A stretch of DNA of 64,000 bases. Origin: Algoriphagus pacificus. GTDB lineage: Bacteria; Bacteroidota; Bacteroidia; Cytophagales; Cyclobacteriaceae. The notes beneath the pieces are model-generated. The model did no database searches. It saw only the letters and a program-made list of their open reading frames with translations, and was not told where the DNA came from. Location of the stretch: the NCBI RefSeq assembly GCF_017254845.1, contig NZ_JAFKCU010000006.1, positions 1 to 64,000 of the forward strand, in the 5' to 3' direction. Every line of letters starts with the position of its first letter. Position 1 is the first letter of the stretch. Positions 51,921-59,560 of this stretch are shown here, piece by piece. Both the position numbers and the translations under genes were made by a program.

Positions 51921-53470
51921 TGCGGGTTTTTCCTTAATTCAAGAATAAGATTCCCCTGCGCCATTTTGTATTCTTTGGATTCAAAGCTGGATGGAAGAGG
52001 ATTTGGTAATTCCTGATAGGGAAAATACAGAATTGCTTTGAATCCAGCTGGAAAATCCGGATAAATGGATTGCAGCTGCTCCTTATCCCAGAATCCGGGA
52101 CTGTGTGGGGATGTTCGATCTAATAAAACCAACCAACCAGGATTCCTGTAAACAGCAATGAATTCTTCGTCTTTGAGGTCAATTGTTTGTGCTTTGATAT
52201 TCTCTAAAACTTCAACCATTTCCGAAGTCAAGTAAATATGTTTGCCAGGAGCATATTCCCAAGGAGTGTTAGAATTCCATAATGGGATTTCGCTAAATGG
52301 CATGATCCATATCCCAGATAAAAGCAAAACTGGGCTTAGGAAGGAGATACTCACTCCTACTCTTTTGATTAATTTTTCTTCTTTAGAAGTTAAGAGCATG
52401 GCTCCTATAAGCCAAAAAATCCAATAGTGTATAGAGAGTCGCATCCAATACACATTGGAACCAAAATGAAGTGCAAAAGGCAATAGTATCAGTACCAGCA
52501 ATTGCTGCTTTTCCTGCAAAGGAACTTGCCTCCAGTCAGTTTTCCCAATGCGCCAAGCCAAGAACGCAGCGGTTCCTATCATGATAGCATGAGACCATTC
52601 CTGAGTAACCATGGTAACATAAGAGATAATCAAAGCTAAACAGACTATCAGGGCTAAATTCCAGGATTTGTTCGCGTATCTCATTATTGCCAAAAGGAAA
52701 GTAGGCAAAGCAATCAATGCTATCCAAAAGACACCTACTAAGTTATTTTTGATCAAAAGCAGCCATTGGTAATCCGGCCTGGCTCCTATTATATCAAAGC
52801 TGTTTTTGATTCTGTTGATTGCCGATTGATTTAGAGAAGTATAAAACAAAAGCTCCAAAATAAGAAAAGGCAGGATCAGACATATTGACGATTTCCAGTT
52901 GAACTCCTTCCTCCAGAACCAAAGTCCCATTGTGATTACTCCCAGTGTAAAAGCAGCCGTGATCTTAACATAAACCAAAAGGGCTAAGAGAAATCCGATC
53001 AATAGATGCGTTAGTAGTTTGCCTGATTCTTTACTAATTAAAGTTAGCCAAGCGCAAGCAATGACAACTGACAGGGAATTGTAAGATAGGCTTGGAGGCA
53101 AAAAGGCATAACCTGAAAAAAGAGCCAATAGGAATACCACTGCATAATTCCATGAATAAGTGGATTTTTGTTTTAAGTTTTTCCAGAATTCAGAGCAAAA
53201 GATGGCTGCCAGGAAGTAGAAGAGTAATCTCAAAACTCTGGAGTCGATGATTCCCAATTTAGTCCCGAAACCTTGAAATGCTAGCTTGAAAAAAAGGTCA
53301 TAGAAATAAACCCCGGCAAAATTCTCCTGATCTGGATCCAGTAGTAAAAGGTATAGGCCCTCATCAGACCAATCAAATCCTTTGTTGATCCCAAAAAGAA
53401 TCAAGGCAAGCGAAAACAGGCAGGAAAAAGTAAGAAGAATGTTAAATCGCTTATTTTTTTCCAAAACCAT
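51917..53470 (-). CDS. Polytopic membrane protein, GT-C/GT39-like
   Basis: A 517-residue protein with about eleven hydrophobic segments, GFDWSDEGLYLLLLDP in the first periplasmic loop (DE motif) and a soluble C-terminal part (IYLTSEMVEVLENIKAQ..). This layout is that of dolichyl/polyprenyl-phosphate mannosyltransferase-like GT-C proteins. It leads an operon with the next two membrane proteins; a 16-bp dyad lies about 105 bp upstream. Confidence 0.6.
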   Translation of the reverse strand: MVLEKNKRFNILLTFSCLFSLALILFGINKGFDWSDEGLYLLLLDPDQENFAGVYFYDLFFKLAFQGFGTKLGIIDSRVLRLLFYFLAAIFCSEFWKNLKQKSTYSWNYAVVFLLALFSGYAFLPPSLSYNSLSVVIACAWLTLISKESGKLLTHLLIGFLLALLVYVKITAAFTLGVITMGLWFWRKEFNWKSSICLILPFLILELLFYTSLNQSAINRIKNSFDIIGARPDYQWLLLIKNNLVGVFWIALIALPTFLLAIMRYANKSWNLALIVCLALIISYVTMVTQEWSHAIMIGTAAFLAWRIGKTDWRQVPLQEKQQLLVLILLPFALHFGSNVYWMRLSIHYWIFWLIGAMLLTSKEEKLIKRVGVSISFLSPVLLLSGIWIMPFSEIPLWNSNTPWEYAPGKHIYLTSEMVEVLENIKAQTIDLKDEEFIAVYRNPGWLVLLDRTSPHSPGFWDKEQLQSIYPDFPAGFKAILYFPYQELPNPLPSSFESKEYKMAQGNLILELRKNPQ

Positions 53471-53567
53471 TTAATTTTTCACTCTTAAACAATTAATAAC
53501 AATCTTCCTAAAAGACAAAATTTTCTTTCAAATAGCTAAAATTGTGGATAACTACCATGCCCATAAA

Positions 53568-53597
53568 CAAAAAAATACCCAGTACTGGGTATTTTTT
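53568..53597. terminator. Hairpin with A/T flanks; terminator of LRR operon and/or operator
   Basis: Near-perfect palindrome AAATACCCAGTACTGGGTATTT followed by T7 on the plus strand and preceded by A7. It lies 110 bp after the LRR gene stop on the minus strand, as a terminator would, and about 105 bp upstream of the 53470 gene start. Its core TACCCAGTACTGGGTA (53576-53591) recurs imperfectly at 58409. Confidence 0.65.
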
Positions 53598-53708
53598 TCT
53601 CCAAGCTACTATATACCTTTATGTCAGGGTGATTAAGCAACTTTTCTCAACATTTTTCCTAGAAAATCATTAAGGGATTTTTTTCCATATTTTTTCTACC
53701 CTTATATT

Positions 53709-56159
53709 TTAATAATATCTGACCTCACAACCTGGAACAGCCGACTTGAAATTATCAACTGAGCGGCTGTTTAGCCGGGTATTGAAACAGGATAGTTTTT
53801 TCAATCCAGTTAGGCCTTCGATAGGTCTCAAAGATCTCAAATTGGTACTGGCCACATCAAGTTCCTCTAGATTTATCAATCCTTCCAAACCTCGAAGTAC
53901 TTTCAAGTTGGTACCGGAAATATTCAGTTTCTTTAGGTTGATCAGATTTGCCAATGGCTCCAAATCCTCAATACCTGTATTGGAAATATCAAGTTCCTCG
54001 AGTTTAACCAAACCACTGATAGGTGAAAAATCGACAACTGGAACCTGTGAAACTTTCAAGGTTTGAAGCAATTTCATTTCTGCCAAAGGAGCGATATTCG
54101 TCAGAGGAGCATCAAAAATGGTCAGACTCCGAAGATTGCTAAACATGGTCAAGGCTTCGATATTCCCTAGGGAAACCCTTTCGAAGGTCAAGGAAGATTT
54201 ACCAGTCATCGCATGCAATTGATCTGCATCAGGATTCTCAGGTGTTCCGTTTTGTTTTCGAAGTAGGTTTTTCCAAGTATCATCTAATCCCTCCCACCAA
54301 GTAAGTAAGGCATCAGTTCTGTAAATGATATTTAAGCCTGGTTTCTGAATCAAAATCTCCGGAACTTCCTCAGGGAAAATCGCAGAATTATTCACGTTGA
54401 GGTAGTTGAGTTCGGGTAGTGCCAAAACATCCATGATGCTTTCTACTGGCGAACCCTCCAAGTCTAGGCTTTCCAGCAACTCATTGTTTTTCAATGGAGA
54501 GATATCCTTGATTCCTGTGTTTTTTCCAGTGATTACCACCAATGTCTTTACTTCAGAGAGTGGAAGAAGATCTGTGACTTCATTTTCTGAGAAATCCACC
54601 TTCACTAGTTTGGCAAATCTGGTAACTGGGTTGAGCGTGACAATTCCTTTACCTGAAAGATCCAAGCTCTCCATTCCTATGGTTTCACTCAGGATTTCCA
54701 CATTAGGATTGTCTGTGCGGATTTTTGGATTAGCCTCTTTCAAAGTGTTTTTCCATGCCTCAGAAAGACCAGCCCACCAGGATTCAAGATCTTTGACGTG
54801 GTGGATCAAAAGTACTTTTGGATTATTTCTGATGAAATTATCTGCAGCAATATTGGTCAGTTTGGATTGATCAGCTAGTACTTTGATCAATTTAGGTTTG
54901 GCGTTCAGCACAGAAATATCTGAAATCTGAGTAGAAGTAAGATCTACTACTTCAAGGCTATCCAATGAATTCAGAGGAGTCAGATCTTGAATATTTGTTT
55001 CTGATAAGTTGAGATAGGTCAGATTTTCAAGTTGCTGTAAGGATGTAAAATTGATCAAGTAATTTCTACTCAAGTCTAATTCTACCAAACGCTTCAAATC
55101 TTTTATGTTTTCGGTATTGTTGAAACCACTTTCTACCAAACTCAACTTTTTCAGGCTATCAAATTCATTCAAGACAGCAAAACTCATAATAGGAGTTTTA
55201 TTGGCCTTGAGGCTAGTCAGGGATTTTAAATTAGCGAGCTCATCGATGTTCTGAATATTGGTATTGGAGATATCCAGATGCTTTAGGCGATCAGAGTATT
55301 TGATAAACTGAATATCTGATGCAGGAGTATTTGAAACATCCAGGTATTCCAAGAATGTCACATTCGAGATCGGACCAAGCGCAGTGATTTTGGTATTGCT
55401 TAGATTCACATATCTGAGTTCGCGCATGGCTTCCATTGGCTTCAGATCCAATAGGGAATCTGTTCCGGAGATATCCAAGGAATCCAATCCTACGAATTTG
55501 TAAAGCATGTCAACGTCTACGGAATCGTAAGGAGACAATTGGAATTTATCCTGGAAGAATGCCTTCCAATTAGGATCCAGAATCTCCCACCATTCTTTAA
55601 GCTCCTCATCTCTACTGAGCTTGGTGGTGTACATGCTGGCAATTTTAAGTTCCTGGGATTTATCATCCAGGTTGACCTCAACGAAGCGAGGTTTGGTATT
55701 GCTGATTTTTTCACCGGATTTGCCGGTTGCTGTGATGGTTCTATCTAGGGACACCAGGAAGAACACATCTCCATTATCTTTTTGGGAAGGTTTAACTTCC
55801 CTGATTTTGAATTTGAAATTGACATTATTGAAAAAGAATTCAATGTCTTTGAGGTAAGCAGTAACGTCCTTATTGGTCACCACTTTTCTATCCATGAGCA
55901 AATCATCTTCCACTTGGACTTGGGCATCTCTGAATATTTTGAGGTAGGACTCGCGGATTACCACATCTTTATCTCGGGCAGGGGTTTCCTGATTCCCTAC
56001 GGTATTGAGCAGGTATTCCAAAAAACGCACCTGATCTTCCACCTTTCCGGAGAAGTCTTTGATTTCTTCCTGAGTATAGCCTTTGATACTTTGGGCTTTC
56101 GCAGCAAATGTGAGGCTAAAGAGGAATAAAAGGAATATGGATGCTTTACTCTTGATCAT
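53709..56159 (-). CDS. Exported leucine-rich-repeat protein with WW-headed modules
   Basis: An 816-residue protein with a signal peptide (1-22, ending AKAQ). Residues 40-180 form an unassigned domain (LNTVGNQETPARDKDVVIRE). From about 215 on there are internalin-type leucine-rich repeats of about 22 residues (LxxLxYLNLSETNIQDLTPL). Three blocks are each headed by a related motif: EWWEILDPNWK (190), SWWAGLSEAWK (460) and TWWEGLDDTWK (620). It has no T9SS tail or anchor, so it is periplasmic or secreted by another route. Last gene of a four-gene operon, overlapping the upstream gene by 14 bp. The binding partner is unknown. Confidence 0.82.
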   Translation of the reverse strand: MIKSKASIFLLFLFSLTFAAKAQSIKGYTQEEIKDFSGKVEDQVRFLEYLLNTVGNQETPARDKDVVIRESYLKIFRDAQVQVEDDLLMDRKVVTNKDVTAYLKDIEFFFNNVNFKFKIREVKPSQKDNGDVFFLVSLDRTITATGKSGEKISNTKPRFVEVNLDDKSQELKIASMYTTKLSRDEELKEWWEILDPNWKAFFQDKFQLSPYDSVDVDMLYKFVGLDSLDISGTDSLLDLKPMEAMRELRYVNLSNTKITALGPISNVTFLEYLDVSNTPASDIQFIKYSDRLKHLDISNTNIQNIDELANLKSLTSLKANKTPIMSFAVLNEFDSLKKLSLVESGFNNTENIKDLKRLVELDLSRNYLINFTSLQQLENLTYLNLSETNIQDLTPLNSLDSLEVVDLTSTQISDISVLNAKPKLIKVLADQSKLTNIAADNFIRNNPKVLLIHHVKDLESWWAGLSEAWKNTLKEANPKIRTDNPNVEILSETIGMESLDLSGKGIVTLNPVTRFAKLVKVDFSENEVTDLLPLSEVKTLVVITGKNTGIKDISPLKNNELLESLDLEGSPVESIMDVLALPELNYLNVNNSAIFPEEVPEILIQKPGLNIIYRTDALLTWWEGLDDTWKNLLRKQNGTPENPDADQLHAMTGKSSLTFERVSLGNIEALTMFSNLRSLTIFDAPLTNIAPLAEMKLLQTLKVSQVPVVDFSPISGLVKLEELDISNTGIEDLEPLANLINLKKLNISGTNLKVLRGLEGLINLEELDVASTNLRSLRPIEGLTGLKKLSCFNTRLNSRSVDNFKSAVPGCEVRYY

Positions 56160-56988
56160 AAATGTATTTCAGGATTGTTTCCTTGTCCCCTGGATTTAAT
56201 CTTACCAGGTTTGAAATCAGCCAGCCTGTATTAAAGCCAGGACGGTTGAATTGGTTGACTTCAAAATACCATCCTTCGATTTGGAAGAAATGGAATTTGA
56301 CATCTTTGACAGTTTCGAATTTGATGTTGTTCTGTTTCATCTCATACAAAAACAGTGTCAAATAATCCGGTTCGAAACTGGATTTGGTAAAAGCCTCAGG
56401 CAAATTTGAGTCCTGAAAGGCTCTACGGAGGTTCATAAAGCCCAGTTCATGGCTTAAAGGGTGTAGGAAATCCTTTTCATTTCCTACCGGCTTGTTGAAT
56501 AGATTCTTAAAAGGGGGAAAACTTACCCTATCTATGACCCATTCATACCCCAAGCCTTCTGGTTGGAGTTTTAGGAATAAGGTAGCCGTCTCCCGCTTTC
56601 CTTTGAAGAAGAAATCAGCCTGCACTTCTGCGAGCCAGCCTTCCCTGTGAAAGTTCAGATATTGCGGATAATCAGCAGAAAGTACATTCTTGATGAAGCT
56701 TTCTTTTAAATCGGATGAAATAGAAGAGGTCTGGTTATCAAACAATACTTTGATAAAACCTTCTCGTAATGCTCTATTGTGGTAAAGAGAATCACCGGGA
56801 TAATACCTGACGTTTCCGTCGGTAGGTGATTCTTCGGCATTGAATCTTCTAAAAAATTGATTGACTTGTTTTGTTGATGCGGCGAATCTGCCATCATCTT
56901 TAATTGTCCCGGGGCTGCCTATGCCCTGCCCCGAGACAAAAAAGATGTTTGCGATAAATAGCGCAAAAATCAGGGAAATTAATCTCAT
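56146..56988 (-). CDS. Exported protein of unknown function (LRR operon)
   Basis: A 280-residue protein with a signal peptide (ending FVSGQG). The mature part has an N-terminal helical region (KQVNQFFRRFNAEESPTDG), a mixed segment (LREGFIKVLFDNQ) and WLAEVQADFFFKGKRETATLFLKL, which recall the domain in the neighbouring genes, then a second half with WYFEVNQFNRPGFNTGWLIS. It overlaps its neighbours by 4 bp and 14 bp, so it is an integral operon member. No known family recognised. Confidence 0.72.
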   Translation of the reverse strand: MRLISLIFALFIANIFFVSGQGIGSPGTIKDDGRFAASTKQVNQFFRRFNAEESPTDGNVRYYPGDSLYHNRALREGFIKVLFDNQTSSISSDLKESFIKNVLSADYPQYLNFHREGWLAEVQADFFFKGKRETATLFLKLQPEGLGYEWVIDRVSFPPFKNLFNKPVGNEKDFLHPLSHELGFMNLRRAFQDSNLPEAFTKSSFEPDYLTLFLYEMKQNNIKFETVKDVKFHFFQIEGWYFEVNQFNRPGFNTGWLISNLVRLNPGDKETILKYIYDQE

Positions 56989-57563
56989 GCGGAGGTTTCA
57001 GTAACTCTTACATCACCTAGCATAACGTCCCAGAATTCAATGGTACGGCCGGCAATTTGAGTCTGCTTTTTCTCAACGTAAATAGTAATATCTTTCTTAG
57101 TGGTATCCTTATAGTTCATCCCAGTTTCAATGGAAGTTCCTTCGAATCTCTGGAAAACTGTAATCACACCTACATATCTGCCGTCAGGCTGTCTTTCAAG
57201 ATCAGAGATGTATTGAATGTCATACCAGGTGATATTTACCCTGTCGTAATTCAATGCCATCAATCTTTCGAAATAACGTCTTACTTTATAGTAAGCGATT
57301 TCGCTTGAGTTGATGCTTGATACACCCATTTCAGCACCTGGAGCGAAAAGCTCTTCAGCTCTGTCCATTACACGGTTTGCTTCAGAAAACTGAGTTTCCT
57401 TGCTTCCGATAATGGAAATATATTTACTTAAATCTTTTACTTTTTCTAGTGCCAGGGAATCGATAGCCTGCTTTCTAGCCGGGCTGATATCGTCTGCCTG
57501 AGCGAATACACTTACTGCTGTGGCTAAAAATAAGCCCAACATCAGGATCATTTTATTTTTCAT
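56985..57563 (-). CDS. Exported protein of unknown function, shared-domain member (LRR operon)
   Basis: A 192-residue protein with a signal peptide (1-22, VSVFAQ). The mature protein is a single domain: YISIIGSKETQFSEANRVM, AEELFAPGAEMGVSS, YYKVRRYFERLMALNYDRVN, DGRYVGVITVFQRFEG. It aligns by eye with residues 40-180 of the LRR protein and with the lipoprotein upstream. Overall size and helix-plus-sheet pattern resemble NTF2-like domains, but that is uncertain. Confidence 0.72.
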   Translation of the reverse strand: MKNKMILMLGLFLATAVSVFAQADDISPARKQAIDSLALEKVKDLSKYISIIGSKETQFSEANRVMDRAEELFAPGAEMGVSSINSSEIAYYKVRRYFERLMALNYDRVNITWYDIQYISDLERQPDGRYVGVITVFQRFEGTSIETGMNYKDTTKKDITIYVEKKQTQIAGRTIEFWDVMLGDVRVTETSA

Positions 57564-57590
57564 AACAAATCAATATTTTCAGATGGGAAT

Positions 57591-58061
57591 TTATTTTCTT
57601 CTAAGTTCCAATTCAGAAACTTTTCCATTTGCATCCAGACGAATGTCAGAGATGAAATTCAGGTTTTTCTTGGTGTCTTTTAGATACTCAAGATATTTCT
57701 TGATGGTGGTTGGCTCATCATAATCTTTGATTCCGTTTTCTTCGTGGATCACGATCAAAACAGGAGTTTCTTGATTTGAGAACATGGCCAAGGTTTCCTG
57801 AATGGATTGATTTGCCATGGAAGTATTTCCAGCAGCAGCAACGCTATTGAAATAGTTCTCCAATTTTTCGGCAGCCACTTCTTCAGCAGAAGCAACAGGA
57901 GCAGGTGGTGGTGGAGCTTGTTCTACTGTCTCAACAGGAGCCGGAGCTGGTGCTGGTTGAGCAGCCTTCTTTTTGCTCTTACATGCTCCTAAAGCCATCA
58001 GACTTACTAGGGCAATAATCAGAGAGCGGTTGATCGAAAAAGAGAATAACTTTTCTTTCAT
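57591..58061 (-). CDS. Exported lipoprotein, shared-domain member (LRR operon)
   Basis: The start is set at the ATG at 58061 because the protein then opens with a lipoprotein signal, MKEKLFSFSINRSLIIALVS, and lipobox LMALGACKSKKK. A Pro/Ala-rich linker (AAQPAPAPAPVETVEQ) leads to a domain with LENYFNSVAAAGN, FSNQETPVLIVI and TIKKYLEYLKDTKKNLNFISDI, similar to the 57.0-kb protein. It is first of the operon; KSKKK after the Cys and the linker suggest surface or periplasmic anchoring. Upstream lie a weak promoter and the dyad at 58409. Confidence 0.75.
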   Translation of the reverse strand: MKEKLFSFSINRSLIIALVSLMALGACKSKKKAAQPAPAPAPVETVEQAPPPPAPVASAEEVAAEKLENYFNSVAAAGNTSMANQSIQETLAMFSNQETPVLIVIHEENGIKDYDEPTTIKKYLEYLKDTKKNLNFISDIRLDANGKVSELELRRK

Positions 58062-58137
58062 TTTAGGGGTTTGATTAAAATTTTTAGGTGTTTTTTTTGG
58101 AATTGCAACAGGCAGAAGCCTATCGTCAAATTTGATG

Positions 58138-58170
58138 CAAAGTAAATAAAAACAGATCATTAAAAGACAA
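58138..58170 (-). promoter_or_regulatory. Possible promoter of the four-gene LRR operon
   Basis: On the minus strand TTG, 22 bp, then TTACTTTG, close to the Bacteroidota TTG / TAnnTTTG consensus. About 75 bp upstream of the lipoprotein start. Tentative. Confidence 0.3.
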
Positions 58171-58408
58171 AACTCATACCAAATCCGCAATCCTTTTTGT
58201 TAATAATTAATATCTTCCTATTGGCGGTTTCATCCCTTGGGGAATGGTTGATTCTAAAAGCCAGTGTTTTAAGGAGAAATTAACTTTTTAGACGAAAAAT
58301 ATCCGATTTGAAAAATAAAAATTAGGTAAAACGAGCTTCTTAATTATTAAAATTCTTTATGTTAAAATCTGTTTTCGGGGCGAAAAATGTTTAAAAATGG
58401 GTAAAAAA

Positions 58409-58424
58409 TACCCAATATTAGGTA
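58409..58424. promoter_or_regulatory. 16-bp dyad TACCCAATATTAGGTA
   Basis: Same form as TACCCAGTACTGGGTA at 53576-53591; both lie upstream of minus-strand operons. No A/T-run terminator context here, which favours a protein-binding site. Candidate operator. Confidence 0.35.
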
Positions 58425-58490
58425 TTTCATATGCCGAATTAAGGTGTTTACTTTGATAAGCGTTAAGTTTAAATCGGGCCATGTGCCAAT

Positions 58491-58525
58491 AAAGAGCCGC
58501 GGGTTTCCTGCGGCTTTTCGTTTTT
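58491..58525. terminator. Terminator hairpin downstream of WbpL-like gene
   Basis: GAGCCGCGGG-TTT-CCTGCGGCTTTT stem-loop, 43 bp beyond the stop codon of the gene at 58568. The T tract is stronger on the plus strand (TTTTCGTTTTTT), although no plus-strand gene precedes it. Confidence 0.65.
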
Positions 58526-58567
58526 TAAATCTTGGAAGGAGAATGCTTGGATGGGAATAGGTCTAAA

Positions 58568-59530
58568 TTAAATCAAATGATATTTCCTTTGAAGAGATAA
58601 TTTGATACTTAAGTAGACCAGGCAAAAGACTGTGATTACCAATACGGCCAAATCCTGCTCTGGAACCATCCTGAATTGGATGAATAAAAAGAAATTGATC
58701 AGAAGCTGGAGTAAGGCATATGTGAGGGAAATCATAACATGATCCTTTTTACCCTCATTGGCGATAATCTGATACAGATGCTTTCGGTGAGGAGTGAGTA
58801 CATTCTCCTTTTTTAGGGCTCTTTGGCCCATAGTTAGGATTGTTTCGATTCCATAAATCAAGAGAACCAGGATAACAGTCCAACTTTCGGTGTAGAGGTA
58901 CCATTTAGTCAAAAAATAAATCATCAGGTAAGCAATGGAAATACTTCCTATATCACCGGCAAACATCAAGGCTTGCTTTCTGAAATTAAAGATTAGAAAA
59001 ACACAGATTGCCAGGATTTCATATTGCACCAATTCCCTGTCGAAAATCGGGGTGTACACATTGATGGCTAGAAGACTTCCAAAAAACACTAGGGAATACA
59101 AACCTGTGATGCCATTGATTCCATCCATGAAATTAACTGCATTGATACAACCTATGGCTAGGAAATAAAACAGAGGGATGTAATACCAAGGAATTATCTG
59201 GAAGAGTTCCAAGTCATAAAAAGCCATGCTGACGGCAAGAAACTGAATTCCGAATCTAATTTTTCTGGAAAGGGAATAAAGATCATCCATCATAGAAATG
59301 GCAGCGATCCAGATTATTCCAATGACCATCCAGGTATTTTGAAAGTCAAAAGCCATCCACCATAGAATTACAGCTGCCGGAAAAAGAATCCCCCCTCCTC
59401 TCACAGTTGCAATGACATGGGAGCTTCGTTTATTGGGGACATCTATGATTTTAAATCTTAGAGCTAATCTTTGATAGATTAGAGCTAAAAGCAATAACAA
59501 TAAAAAAACTATAGAATGGTTTAAAAACAT
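58568..59530 (-). CDS. WecA/WbpL-like UDP-sugar:undecaprenyl-phosphate sugar-1-phosphate transferase
   Basis: A 320-residue integral membrane enzyme of the MraY/WecA family: VPNKRSSHVIATVRGGGILF, SMMDDLYSLSRKIRF (DD motif), NAVNFMDGINGITG, FAGDIGSISIAYL and TPHRKHLYQ. These enzymes start O-antigen-type glycans on undecaprenyl phosphate at the inner membrane. The RSSHxxxTxRGGG motif is typical of the WbpL/WbcO type. It is only 30 bp downstream of the giant adhesin gene on the same strand. Confidence 0.88.
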   Translation of the reverse strand: MFLNHSIVFLLLLLLALIYQRLALRFKIIDVPNKRSSHVIATVRGGGILFPAAVILWWMAFDFQNTWMVIGIIWIAAISMMDDLYSLSRKIRFGIQFLAVSMAFYDLELFQIIPWYYIPLFYFLAIGCINAVNFMDGINGITGLYSLVFFGSLLAINVYTPIFDRELVQYEILAICVFLIFNFRKQALMFAGDIGSISIAYLMIYFLTKWYLYTESWTVILVLLIYGIETILTMGQRALKKENVLTPHRKHLYQIIANEGKKDHVMISLTYALLQLLINFFLFIQFRMVPEQDLAVLVITVFCLVYLSIKLSLQRKYHLI

Positions 59531-59560
59531 GTTTTTTGACGGGGTGTACTAATGTCAAAT

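Noticed and set aside
58440-58525. Small RNA ending at the GC-rich hairpin
   Set aside because: The hairpin lies where a terminator for the WbpL-like gene is expected, and no promoter or conserved structure upstream on the plus strand is evident.
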